A stretch of 64,000 bases of DNA from Alphaproteobacteria bacterium 41-28 (GTDB lineage Bacteria > Pseudomonadota > Alphaproteobacteria > UBA9655): positions 62,001 through 126,000 of the forward strand of contig MKUL01000037.1 in NCBI GenBank assembly GCA_001897795.1, in the 5' to 3' direction. The stretch's first letter is position 1, and every line of letters begins with the position of its first letter. A model generated the notes under the pieces. It made no database searches, was not told where the DNA came from, and worked only from the letters and a program-made list of their open reading frames with translations. The position numbers were made by a program, and so were the translations under genes. Shown here piece after piece: positions 46,007-54,512 of the stretch.

Positions 46007-47188
46007 CTAAACATGCCGAGGAGCTTGAAGGCCTTCTTCCAACCATTTTAGGGCTGCTTTCCCGTTATGCTTTTCTTCTAACTCCAAATGACTCAAAAGT
46101 TGGTAGACATCAGCTGTTGGATTTTGTTTTAAAAGTTCGGTTAAAAATGCCCTTGCCTCTCCCCAGAGCTTAGCTTGAAGAGCAATTCGCGCTAAAAAGA
46201 AAAGACTTTCCGGATGTTTAGGGTTATCTTTCACAAGAGTTTGAGCTTCTTGAAAAGCTCTCATCTCATCTTTAGGCGAAACAATTTTAAGATATAAATC
46301 TCCAAGGGTCTGGGTGGGATTTAAATTCCAGGTCGTTTCAAGCGCAGTTAAGGCATAGGTAATGTGGCCTTGCTTCTGTAAGAGGGGGGCAAGAATTGCT
46401 GTGGCTTCAGCAAGGCTTGGGTCTAAGTAATGAGCTTGTCTCAAAAAAACTTCTTTTTGAGAAAGAGAAATTTTAGGTTGGAGCGACTGTTGGTATTGGA
46501 CGAATCCCATCTGTTTTTTACTTTGGTCTGGCGTAAAATATCCTAAATCTTCTAAACGTAGGATAAGGACTTCTGCTTCCTCAAAATCCTTTTTTTCACG
46601 GGTCAAAGCCAAAAGATGTTTTAAAACCCAAGGAGAGGTCGGAACAACTTTTTCAGCGCGCTTCAAAAGGTCATAAGCTGACTTAACGTCCCCGCGATGC
46701 ATGGCTGCTCTAATTTGTCCTTTCAACCCTAAAAAAGTGCTCGACGGATTTTTTGTAAGAGCCATGTAACATTTTTCTGCTTCAAAGTGTTTTTCAGCTC
46801 TTTCAAAAGTGTTTCCTGACACCCAGAGGAAAAAGGGATTGTTTGAAAAAAGGTGTGCCGCCTTTTTTTGATGCTGCAGTGCATCCGAAAAGATTTCAGC
46901 TTCATATGAGGATAGGAGTTCCAAGAGTCCAAGCTCAGCTCTCTCATTTTTAGATCGCCTGAAAAAAGATAACCATTTTAGAGGTATCCCCAAAAGCCAG
47001 GAAATTCCATAGCCTAATAAGATAATGCTAAAAAAGAAAAAAAGGAGGATGAGTAAGGCGAACATAGCCGTGAGCTGAACTTCATATCCTAGCCAGGAAA
47101 TTTCGACAACACCTGGGTTTTGAAGAGCTAAAAGGCCCAGTGAAACAAAAACGAGGACAAAGGCAAGAATAAATAAAATCCATTTCAT
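46007..47188 (-). CDS. hemY: HemY-like TPR membrane protein
   Basis: 393 residues. Two N-terminal helices (about 3-25 and 38-65) with the HemY signature LGYEVQLTAMFALLILLFFF, then TPR-like helical repeats to the C-terminus. This is the proteobacterial HemY of haem operons, not the Bacillus protoporphyrinogen oxidase; its exact role in haem synthesis is unresolved. It is last in the run hemC-hemD-Mic60-hemY and starts 6 nt after the Mic60-like stop. Confidence 0.88.
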   Translation of the reverse strand: MKWILFILAFVLVFVSLGLLALQNPGVVEISWLGYEVQLTAMFALLILLFFFFSIILLGYGISWLLGIPLKWLSFFRRSKNERAELGLLELLSSYEAEIFSDALQHQKKAAHLFSNNPFFLWVSGNTFERAEKHFEAEKCYMALTKNPSSTFLGLKGQIRAAMHRGDVKSAYDLLKRAEKVVPTSPWVLKHLLALTREKKDFEEAEVLILRLEDLGYFTPDQSKKQMGFVQYQQSLQPKISLSQKEVFLRQAHYLDPSLAEATAILAPLLQKQGHITYALTALETTWNLNPTQTLGDLYLKIVSPKDEMRAFQEAQTLVKDNPKHPESLFFLARIALQAKLWGEARAFLTELLKQNPTADVYQLLSHLELEEKHNGKAALKWLEEGLQAPRHV

Positions 47189-47194
47189 CGAGAG

Positions 47195-47971
47195 TTAGCC
47201 TTCCGTAAGCTCTAAGATCAATTTTTTCATCATAACCTCGAGTGTAAGTCGATCTTGAGCCGCGTCTTTCCAGGCAGAAAGTTGAGCTTTCTCTTGAGGA
47301 GGAAGCTTTTCAAAACTCTCAAGAGCTTTTTGAATATCATGGGCCTGGAGCGCTTTTTGAGCATCTTCAATTTGCCCCTCTTGATAATCACCTTTTTCAT
47401 CAAGCTTTCGAATATGAACGAGAGATTTTATTTTTCTTTTAATACGCTCCCACATTGATGGGAGTTGCACAGGAGAAAGAGTTAATAAAGCCTCGAGTTG
47501 AGGATAAGTTTTACTCTCATTTATGGGAACGAGCGTACTCGATAGACCTTGCGCCCATGGATGAGCGTTTTTTTGAAGATATGTTTTTAAGGTTTCCAAA
47601 GGAAGCCAACCTTTTAAAACAGCCCTCAAAAGCTCAATCGCAACAAGCTTAGGAGGTGTCAGCATAATTTGTTGTTGCTGATTCATTCTATTTTCCAAGG
47701 CTGCGAGCCGATCTGAAAACAATTTTAATTCTTCTCGAGGAGACAGGGGGGGAGGTTCAATGGTTTGGACCACTTGCTGCGGTGGGGACGTTTGAAGGAG
47801 TGGAATTGGCTGACCTTCCACCCTTTCAGTATATCGCTTCCATATAATGAAAACCGAGAGGATCAAAAGAATGAGAAGACTAACAAAAATAAAAATTCCT
47901 TTCAGGAATTCGGACGATTGAGTCCATTGGAACCAAGAGACATTATTTGTTTTTTTGTTTTTCTTCATCAA
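47195..47971 (-). CDS. Alphaproteobacterial Mic60/mitofilin-like protein
   Basis: 258 residues. One transmembrane helix (about 25-47), a short Pro/Gln-rich periplasmic stretch, a coiled coil (about 80-105) and a C-terminal mitofilin-like region (WERIKRKIKSLVHIRKL, DAQKALQAHDIQKALESFEK). Alphaproteobacterial relatives of mitochondrial Mic60, which shape envelope membranes, are known to lie between hemD and hemY, exactly as here. It is shorter than typical members because the coiled coil is reduced. Overlaps hemD by 29 nt. Confidence 0.75.
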   Translation of the reverse strand: MMKKNKKTNNVSWFQWTQSSEFLKGIFIFVSLLILLILSVFIIWKRYTERVEGQPIPLLQTSPPQQVVQTIEPPPLSPREELKLFSDRLAALENRMNQQQQIMLTPPKLVAIELLRAVLKGWLPLETLKTYLQKNAHPWAQGLSSTLVPINESKTYPQLEALLTLSPVQLPSMWERIKRKIKSLVHIRKLDEKGDYQEGQIEDAQKALQAHDIQKALESFEKLPPQEKAQLSAWKDAAQDRLTLEVMMKKLILELTEG

Positions 47972-48662
47972 AATACCCCGTCATATTTTGTGTTGCTGGT
48001 TGAGGACTAACCCAAATTTTTTTCCAATCGAGAAATTCTGCTTTTCCGGCCACATCCTGACTTAAACATAAGGCTGTCATCCGGGATGCTATTTTTTCAA
48101 GTGCGTTCTTAATGATCAGTTTAACAAAAATAGTGGTCGTATGGGGAGAAAAAAACATGACGTGAGAAATCTTTTCGTTTTGAAGATCGAGAAGAAGAGG
48201 TTCAGGAAGATTTTCAGCTTCTTGAATATGATAGACAATATGCCGCTCAGCATCAAATCCTCTGAAGCGTAACTCATGAACGATATTACCCTTCATAATT
48301 TCACCCGCAAAATGATAAAGAACCCCTTTCTCAGGGTGGGCATGATCTAGGATAAGTTTTGTCAACTCTTGAGTGGTCCCTGAAGCGCTTAACACTTTTA
48401 AAAATCCCCTCTCTCGGGCGAGACGAGCTGTTTGATCCCCAACCACATAAAGAGGAACCTCTTTAAGTTCTTCATATCCTTCAAGGGCGCGAAGGGCGTT
48501 TTTGCTTGTGATAATTAAAGCCTGTGGCGCCTTCAAAGGAGAGAGAGGAAGAAAGCGAGGCTCAAAAAGTGGGTGTAGAAGTGATTCTACTCCTTTGGAT
48601 TTCAAAATTTTAGCAAGAGGAAGAGCATCCTCCAGGGGGCGGATCAAAAGGACGCAGGTCAC
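47943..48662 (-). CDS. hemD: Uroporphyrinogen-III synthase
   Basis: 239 residues, a low-conservation family. The two-domain HemD pattern is visible: LLIRPLEDALPLAKILKSKG, TSKNALRALEG, VVGDQTARLARERGF, and FFSPHTTTIFVKLI for the second domain. Position right after hemC (4-nt overlap) confirms it. It closes hydroxymethylbilane into uroporphyrinogen III. Confidence 0.9.
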   Translation of the reverse strand: MTCVLLIRPLEDALPLAKILKSKGVESLLHPLFEPRFLPLSPLKAPQALIITSKNALRALEGYEELKEVPLYVVGDQTARLARERGFLKVLSASGTTQELTKLILDHAHPEKGVLYHFAGEIMKGNIVHELRFRGFDAERHIVYHIQEAENLPEPLLLDLQNEKISHVMFFSPHTTTIFVKLIIKNALEKIASRMTALCLSQDVAGKAEFLDWKKIWVSPQPATQNMTGYFDEEKQKNK

Positions 48663-49561
48663 GCTTTTTCCTGAAGCAACCTAGCTGCTTCTCGCCCAAT
48701 ATCTTCTGCTTGTGAAGCAAAACCACTGTGGGAAACAAAACGCATGTTATGACCCTGGGGTTCACTTAGCATACCTCTGAGGAAAAGAACCTCCCCTTCA
48801 AGCATTCCATAGGCTGCAATCGGTGTTCGACAAGACCCGTTCAAAGCTTTCATAAAAGCTCGTTCCGCGCGAACAGCTTGATAGGTGGGCTGATGATTCA
48901 GAGGGGCTAAAAGCTCGAGGAGATCTGAATCCTCTTCTCGACATTGAATCCCAATGGCACCTTGTGCAACTGCGGGCAAGAATTCCTCAAGAGAAAGAAT
49001 TTGAGTTGCTTTTTCCAAAAGACCCAAGCGTTTTAGCCCCGCTACTGCAAGAAGAGTTGCATCTACTTCTCCGTTTTCAACCTTTGAGAGCCGGGTTTGA
49101 ACGTTTCCTCTTAAAGAAACCGATTGTAGGTGTGGAAATTTCTGGAGAACAAGAGCTTGTCGCCTTAAGGAAGACGTCCCAAAGAGAGCGCCATCAGAAA
49201 GATCTTCTAAGTGTTGATCTTCTCGCGTTATGAGGGCATCCCTTGGGTCTTCTCGTTCAAGCATCGCTGGAACAATTAACCCGGATGGGAATTCTGCAGA
49301 CATATCTTTCATCGAATGAACAGCTAAATCAATGCTGTCTTTTAAAAGGGCCGTTTCAATTTCTTTTGTAAATAAGGACTTTCCCCCCAATTCAATAAGG
49401 CAACGATCAACAATTGTGTCCCCTGTTGTTTTCATAGGAACAACTTCCAGGCGGTCTTTAAGGGAAGGGTGATGAATTGCGAAAGCTCGCATCACCTCAC
49501 GCGTTTGGATTAAAGAGAGGGGACTTCCTCGTGTTCCGATGCGAAAGATTCGTTTATTCAT
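48659..49561 (-). CDS. hemC: Porphobilinogen deaminase (hydroxymethylbilane synthase)
   Basis: 300 residues. RIGTRGSPLSLIQT, the KDMSAEFP loop, GTSSLRRQALV and LNGSCRTPIAAY, whose Cys carries the dipyrromethane cofactor, are all present. First gene of hemC-hemD-Mic60-hemY. It polymerises four porphobilinogens. Confidence 0.97.
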   Translation of the reverse strand: MNKRIFRIGTRGSPLSLIQTREVMRAFAIHHPSLKDRLEVVPMKTTGDTIVDRCLIELGGKSLFTKEIETALLKDSIDLAVHSMKDMSAEFPSGLIVPAMLEREDPRDALITREDQHLEDLSDGALFGTSSLRRQALVLQKFPHLQSVSLRGNVQTRLSKVENGEVDATLLAVAGLKRLGLLEKATQILSLEEFLPAVAQGAIGIQCREEDSDLLELLAPLNHQPTYQAVRAERAFMKALNGSCRTPIAAYGMLEGEVLFLRGMLSEPQGHNMRFVSHSGFASQAEDIGREAARLLQEKA

Positions 49562-49617
49562 GGGGCTGGGTTTCTTGCATAAGTTTCATTGTTTCATTGT
49601 CTTATATTCATCGTTTT

Positions 49618-49668
49618 TAGATTGCTTCTCCGCCTTAGCTCTTCGAGCAACGGCGGATCGCAATGACG
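49618..49668. repeat. CGTCATTGCGA-type half element
   Basis: AGATTGCTTCTCCGCC ... GGCGGATCGCAATGACG with a CTCTTCGAG-type loop between. The mirrored half is missing. Confidence 0.75.
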
Positions 49669-49697
49669 AATGGATTGACTTCTTACGAGCCAACGAC

Positions 49698-49820
49698 CGT
49701 CATCGCGAGGTTCTGCAGGAACCGAAGCAATCTCTTTCCAATACACAAATTGTTTCACGTGAAACATTCTTAAAGGGTTCAATGAGATTGCTTCGCCTCC
49801 TTCAGAGGCTCGCAATGACG
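49698..49820. repeat. CGTCATTGCGA-type repeat with parS at its centre, 123 bp
   Basis: CGTCATCGCGAGG at the left, CGCAATGACG at the right. Sub-hairpins GGTTCTGCAGGAACC and CCTCCTTCAGAGG, inner arms AGCAATCTC/GAGATTGCT. Same architecture as 44667-44791. Confidence 0.9.
49751..49766. other. parS site (ParB binding), perfect palindrome
   Basis: TGTTTCACGTGAAACA at the centre of the repeat. Confidence 0.85.
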
Positions 49821-49853
49821 AGCGGAGGTTAGCATAGTATGTACCACCTGTTC

Positions 49854-49894
49854 GTCATTGCGAGGACCCCCGTGAAAACGGGGGGACAAAGCAA
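49854..49894. repeat. CGTCATTGCGA-type half element
   Basis: CGTCATTGCGAGG, a CCCCCGTGAAAACGGGGG hairpin and AGCAATCTAG. Confidence 0.75.
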
Positions 49895-50012
49895 TCTAGA
49901 ATTTGAGTCCATTTTTTACCTTCTTTGTTTTTCCCCAACATGAATAAGGTATCCATGCAAATTCAACATATAAAGTTGAAATTACATGGTTATCGAAAGA
50001 GTTTAGACTCTT

Positions 50013-51008
50013 CTAGCTCTCCTCCAACCATGAGGCAATGTCTTTCGCATAATAGGTGAGGATGATATCGGCACCTGCGCGCCTGAAAGCTGTCATCACT
50101 TCTAAAACAGTTTGTTTCTCATCGATCCACTGACGTTCCGCAGCGGCTTTAATCATACTATACTCCCCACTCGTATGGTAAACAGCCAGAGGAATGTAAG
50201 GAGAGGTTTGTTTAATCCGGTAAATAATATCAAGGTATGTGTGACCGGGCTTAACCATTAATATATCTGCCCCTTCTTGAATATCGAGAGCGGCCTCTCG
50301 AAGAGCTTCGTGCCCATTCGAAAAGTCCATCTGATAGGTCCGCCTGTCCCCTAAAAGAGGGCTTCCTTCCGTTGCTTGGCGGAAAGGGCCATACAGGGCA
50401 GAAGCATACTTAACGGCATAGCTCATAATGGGGATATGTTTGAAACCTACACTATCAAGAGTTTGGCGGATATAACCGACCATGCCATCGATCATCCCAC
50501 TGGGAGCCACGACATCCGCTCCTGCTGTTGCAAGGCTTATGGCCTGCTTATTGAGAATTTCAAGGGTTGCATCGTTATCAACGTCATAACCATTTTTATG
50601 TTGGTGGGTGATGCCACAATGGCCATGATCCGTATATTGGCAAAAGCAAAGATCGGCCATAACCAAAAGGTCTGGATGAAGGGATTTTATTTCATGAATG
50701 GCCTTCTGAACGATTCCATCTTCCCGAGAAGAGGATGAACCCCATTCATCCTTTGAATCAGGAACACCAAAAAGAATAATGTTTTTAATTCCTAAGTCTT
50801 TGATGTCATTTATCTCTTTTTTAAGGCAGCTGAGACTCAGTTGATGATATCCCGGCATGGAAGGAACAGGAACGGGTTCATCAATCCCTTCTTTAATAAA
50901 CAAAGGAAGGATGAGTTGCTCTTTGTGAAGCCGTGTTTCCTTCGTAAGCTGACGGAGGGAAGACGTCTGACGAAGTCGCCTGAGTCTCGTTGTCGGGAAG
51001 GTGGACAT
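50013..51008 (-). CDS. hemB: Delta-aminolevulinic acid dehydratase (porphobilinogen synthase)
   Basis: 331 residues. Metal-site region ADLCFCQYTDHGHCG, Schiff-base lysines in MSYAVKYASALYGPFR and ILMVKPGHTYLDI, and the PLFIKEG start region are intact. It condenses two 5-aminolevulinates. It lies upstream of hemC on the same strand but is separated from it by 451 nt of repeats, so it probably has its own transcript. Confidence 0.97.
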   Translation of the reverse strand: MSTFPTTRLRRLRQTSSLRQLTKETRLHKEQLILPLFIKEGIDEPVPVPSMPGYHQLSLSCLKKEINDIKDLGIKNIILFGVPDSKDEWGSSSSREDGIVQKAIHEIKSLHPDLLVMADLCFCQYTDHGHCGITHQHKNGYDVDNDATLEILNKQAISLATAGADVVAPSGMIDGMVGYIRQTLDSVGFKHIPIMSYAVKYASALYGPFRQATEGSPLLGDRRTYQMDFSNGHEALREAALDIQEGADILMVKPGHTYLDIIYRIKQTSPYIPLAVYHTSGEYSMIKAAAERQWIDEKQTVLEVMTAFRRAGADIILTYYAKDIASWLEES

Positions 51009-51064
51009 TTTTTAAGATCTTTCCAAAATATGGCCAAAGGCCACGGGTATTTACTCACTCCGCG

Positions 51065-51212
51065 GTGTCATCCTTGGCAAGAAAAGGTTGCCCTTGCGAA
51101 GGCGAGGGCTTACCTTTTCTTGGCCGAGGATCTCTCAGGCAATAAGATCCTCGGTCAAGAAATGCTAGAGTTTTCCTTCGGAAAACTAAGCATTTCTTAC
51201 CAAGGATGACAC
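51065..51212. repeat. TGTCATCCTTGG-type palindromic repeat, 148 bp
   Basis: Nearly the same sequence and exactly the same length as 29341-29488. Ends GTGTCATCCTTGG and CCAAGGATGACAC. It lies between the divergent hemB and tsaD genes (gap of 298 nt). Confidence 0.9.
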
Positions 51213-51306
51213 AGTGCGTGTGGACGCGTGAGTAGTTACGACCACAGCGTGTTTTCCATGGGCGACTTTAAATGTTTTGTATTCTCTTGCCTAGAGGGGA
51301 CGTTTT

Positions 51307-52365
51307 ATGGTTGAAGAAGACATGATTATTTTAGGCATTGAAACCAGTTGTGATGAAACGGCTGCCGCTCTCGTTACAGATGATAAGCGGATTCTCTCAA
51401 ATATAGTTTCCTCCCAATTTCAAGAGCATAAACCCTTTGGCGGCGTTGTACCTGAAATTGCGGCCCGGGCACACCTCATACATATTGAATTTATTATTCA
51501 ACGCGCGCTCCAAGAAGCTAATCTTTCTCTCGATCAGATCGACGGCGTTGCAGCCACCGGTGGACCTGGACTCATAGGAGGGGTTATTGTGGGCGTCATG
51601 ATCGGCAAGGGGCTCGCTATGGCGAAAAACATTCCTTTTATACCAATCAACCATTTGGAAGCCCATGCCTTGACGGCGCGACTTACGGGCGATGTGCCTT
51701 TTCCCTACCTTTTGCTTCTCGTCTCAGGGGGTCATTGCCAATTTTTAATTGTGGAAGATGTGGGGGTTTATACCTACTTAGGAGGAACGCTTGATGACGC
51801 CATCGGGGAATGTCTGGATAAAACGGCCCGTCTCTTAGGATATCCTTACCCAGGAGGTCCAACGATAGAAAAATTGGCCCTGACAGGAAATCCTGAAGCC
51901 TTTGCCCTTCCACACCCCCTCAAAGGCCAAAATGGATGTTCCTTTTCTTTCTCAGGTCTTAAAACAGCAGCACGCAAAATTATCTTAGAAAATGAAGCCT
52001 CTTCACCTTCTTTCCAAGCGGATTTTTGCGCCTCACTTCAAAAGACAATCGGCGAGATCTTGGTGGATAGATGCCACCATGCCGTAACAATGGCCCTTGA
52101 AAAAAAGCCAGATATCGTCAATCTTGTCTTGGCAGGAGGTGTGGCCGCAAATCAATATTTCCGCAAACGCCTCGAGAATTGTTCTCAAGAAAGAGGCCTT
52201 ACATTGATAACACCGCCTGTGAGTTTATGTACAGACAATGGAGCAATGATCGCTTGGGCAGGGGTTGAACATTTGAATCATCGTTTAGTAGGATCGTTAA
52301 CATTTGCTCCGCGGCCTCGGTGGCCGCTCGAGAACTTGAAGAGTGAGATAGGGGAGAAAAGTTAG
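51307..52365 (+). CDS. tsaD: tRNA N6-threonylcarbamoyladenosine synthase subunit TsaD
   Basis: 352 residues. ILGIETSCDETAAALV opens the ASKHA fold; NHLEAHALTARL carries the metal-binding histidines, LLLVSGGHCQFLIV the nucleotide site, and GGVAANQYFRKRLE the C-terminal site. It makes t6A in ANN-decoding tRNAs. The stop overlaps the gpsA GTG start (TAGTG). ATG 51322 (MIILGIE) is an alternative start. Confidence 0.97.
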   Translation: MVEEDMIILGIETSCDETAAALVTDDKRILSNIVSSQFQEHKPFGGVVPEIAARAHLIHIEFIIQRALQEANLSLDQIDGVAATGGPGLIGGVIVGVMIGKGLAMAKNIPFIPINHLEAHALTARLTGDVPFPYLLLLVSGGHCQFLIVEDVGVYTYLGGTLDDAIGECLDKTARLLGYPYPGGPTIEKLALTGNPEAFALPHPLKGQNGCSFSFSGLKTAARKIILENEASSPSFQADFCASLQKTIGEILVDRCHHAVTMALEKKPDIVNLVLAGGVAANQYFRKRLENCSQERGLTLITPPVSLCTDNGAMIAWAGVEHLNHRLVGSLTFAPRPRWPLENLKSEIGEKS

Positions 52366-53357
52366 TGAATAGCGTCTCCATCATTGGAGCAGGAGCTTGG
52401 GGAACGGCCTTAGCGTTGGTTGCCTTTCGAGCGGGATCTCAGGTCACTCTGTGGTCCATCAGCCTTGATGAGGTTGAAACCATCAACCAACGTCATGAAA
52501 ATGTTTACCGACTTCCAGGAATCGCCCTTGATCCTAGCCTTCATGCCACGTTGAATCCTGAGGAAACCTCAAAAGCCGACCTTGTCATTTTAGCTCCCCC
52601 CGCACAATTTATGCGCAGCACCTGTGAAACTTTTTGCAAGGTATTTCCCTCTCATATTCCCCTCATCATTGCCTCGAAGGGTATTGAGGATGGAACTGCC
52701 CTTCTTATGTCTGAAGTGATAAATGAGTATTTTCCTCGAAATCCTCTCCTCGTCCTTTCAGGCCCCAGCTTTGCAAGTGATGTGGCCAAGAAGCTTCCAA
52801 CAGCTGTGTCTCTTGCTGCTGAGAATCTTGCCCTAAGCCAAAAGATCGCAGGCCTTTTGAGTAGCCCCTATTTTCGCCTTTATGCCTCTGAAGATATTAT
52901 CGGAACACAAGTGGGGGGAGCCTGCAAAAACATTATCGCTATTGCTTGTGGAATCATTGAAGGCCGAGACCTTGGCGATAATGCACGAGCCGCTTTGGTG
53001 ACACGCGGTCTTACCGAAATCGCTCGACTGGGGTGTGCCATGGGGGGCAAACTTGAAACTTTCTTGGGTCTTTCAGGGGTGGGGGACATCACCTTAACAT
53101 CCCTAAGTTCCCAATCACGAAATAAATCCTTTGGCCTCGCTTTAGGACGCGGCACCCCCCTTGATGAACTTTTAAGCAATAAAAAAACGTTAACAGAAGG
53201 TGTTCACACGGTCACGGGAACGGTTGCCCTTGCTGAAAAATTTCAGGTGGACATGCCAATCACGTTTGCCCTGTATGACCTTTTAAATGGAGGAGGAGAC
53301 ATAGAAACCTTGATTCAAAATCTTCTCGCCCGACCCTTAAAAGCGGAGGCAGCATAA
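52365..53357 (+). CDS. gpsA: Glycerol-3-phosphate dehydrogenase [NAD(P)+]
   Basis: 330 residues, GTG start overlapping tsaD by one base. Rossmann motif IIGAGAWGTALALVAFRAG, catalytic lysine in GGACKNIIAIACGI and the glycerol-binding GLSGVGDITLTSLSSQSRN block are present. It supplies sn-glycerol-3-phosphate for phospholipids. The tsaD-gpsA-EVE order is common in alphaproteobacteria. Confidence 0.97.
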   Translation: MNSVSIIGAGAWGTALALVAFRAGSQVTLWSISLDEVETINQRHENVYRLPGIALDPSLHATLNPEETSKADLVILAPPAQFMRSTCETFCKVFPSHIPLIIASKGIEDGTALLMSEVINEYFPRNPLLVLSGPSFASDVAKKLPTAVSLAAENLALSQKIAGLLSSPYFRLYASEDIIGTQVGGACKNIIAIACGIIEGRDLGDNARAALVTRGLTEIARLGCAMGGKLETFLGLSGVGDITLTSLSSQSRNKSFGLALGRGTPLDELLSNKKTLTEGVHTVTGTVALAEKFQVDMPITFALYDLLNGGGDIETLIQNLLARPLKAEAA

Positions 53358-53765
53358 ATGACATATTGGCTTATAAAAACCGAACCCGAAGTTTGGTCTT
53401 GGGAAGATCAAGTGAAGAACGGCGTGACATTTTGGGATGGGGTTCGAAACTATCAAGCCCGAAATAACCTTAAGGCAATGAAGATAGGGGATCTCGCCCT
53501 TTTCTATCATACAGGAGATGAGCGGCGAATTATGGGTGTCGTCGAAATCGTAAAACCTTACTATCCTGACCCATCTGATCCGAAAGGCAGTTTTGGTATG
53601 GTGGATGTTAAAACCGTCAAACCCTTTCCCCGCCCAGTTACATTAAAAGAAATCAAAGAAGATCCCCGTCTCCAACACCTCGGTCTTGTGCGCCAATCCC
53701 GGCTTTCCGTTGTGCCTATTGATGAACAATCATGGAAAATTCTGACCCAGATGGGAAAGCTATAA
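53358..53765 (+). CDS. EVE-domain protein
   Basis: 135 residues, a single EVE domain (PUA/YTH-like fold): YWLIKTEPEVWSWEDQV, WDGVRNYQARNNLKAM, GDLALFYHTGDERRIMGVVE. The family binds modified bases in RNA or DNA. It starts immediately after the gpsA stop, completing the tsaD-gpsA-EVE operon. Confidence 0.93.
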   Translation: MTYWLIKTEPEVWSWEDQVKNGVTFWDGVRNYQARNNLKAMKIGDLALFYHTGDERRIMGVVEIVKPYYPDPSDPKGSFGMVDVKTVKPFPRPVTLKEIKEDPRLQHLGLVRQSRLSVVPIDEQSWKILTQMGKL

Positions 53766-53863
53766 AACCTTTGTCAACCTTAATTCTTTTTTAATGTATT
53801 TCTTTTAATCATAGAACGCATGCAACCTAGCATGAACATACCTTACTAAAAATGGAGAAAAAA

Positions 53864-54250
53864 ATGTCTTTAAAATCATTAACTATCGCAGCTTCAGTAA
53901 TGGCTACAACCTGTTTGATCGCATCTCATGGGAATGCCACTGATATTTATGTGCACAGTGACTTACCTGAGTATGATGGCAAACCAGTCAGTTTTGAAAT
54001 CACTGGCACCACTGGAGGAACCACTACAACAATTTGTTCTGGGCAGGCCACACCAGTAGGTCTCTCCGTTTCCGGAGATCTGGTCCCCTTTAAATGCCCG
54101 GAATTGGATTCATTTAAGGGCAGTAAAATCTCCGCAAAGATCACTTCTCCTATTACTGCTACGTGTACAGACAATAGTTTTAAGGCTGGCCAAGCTGAGT
54201 TCAATCTTATAATTACGAGTGCAACTGCATGTACAATTCATAAAGGATAG
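53864..54250 (+). CDS. Small secreted protein of unknown function (128 aa)
   Basis: ATG 53864 (MSLKSLTIAAS) is preferred because GGAGAA lies 8 nt upstream; ATG 53852 sits in front of that SD. Signal peptide with cleavage after SHGNA. The mature part is a Thr/Ser-rich, beta-looking domain with four cysteines (two likely disulfides). Not recognised. Followed by a strong terminator, so monocistronic. Confidence 0.7.
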   Translation: MSLKSLTIAASVMATTCLIASHGNATDIYVHSDLPEYDGKPVSFEITGTTGGTTTTICSGQATPVGLSVSGDLVPFKCPELDSFKGSKISAKITSPITATCTDNSFKAGQAEFNLIITSATACTIHKG

Positions 54251-54257
54251 AAACATC

Positions 54258-54290
54258 GGCCCCTTCTTTAGAAAATGGAGGGGCCTCGTT
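54258..54290 (+). terminator. Rho-independent terminator
   Basis: GGCCCCT and AGGGGCC enclose a 14-nt loop, followed by TCGTTCTTATTT. 7 nt after the secreted-protein stop. Confidence 0.75.
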
Positions 54291-54512
54291 CTTATTTCTT
54301 AAACCACTCACTTATTCCTTTTTCCTTTAATAATTATTTAGAATCACGATTTGCCCTGCCCATACGTATCATTCCGACCTGTAGTATTTTCGCTCAAATG
54401 CGTAAATATACATATAATTTCCCTCAAAAAGAATGACTTAGGGAAGAAGGGTTGCATTACTCCCTCCTTTTAGTTTATTAAAGAATATCGTTCATAAGGA
54501 TGAGTGCGTACA

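Larger units (their letters stand above)
49562..50012. other. Repeat-rich intergenic region with parS
   Basis: 451 nt between hemC and hemB. It contains three CGTCATTGCGA-type elements (49618-49668, 49698-49820, 49854-49894) and a perfect parS. No gene is supported. Confidence 0.7.

Noticed and set aside
49539..49832. Frames on both strands between hemC and hemB
   Set aside because: They run through palindromic repeats and parS. The residues are typical repeat translation (EGGEAIS, LLRLLQRLAM).
41421..49894. CRISPR-like array
   Set aside because: The repeats are palindromic, irregularly spaced and separated by genes, with no short direct repeats with uniform spacers and no cas genes.
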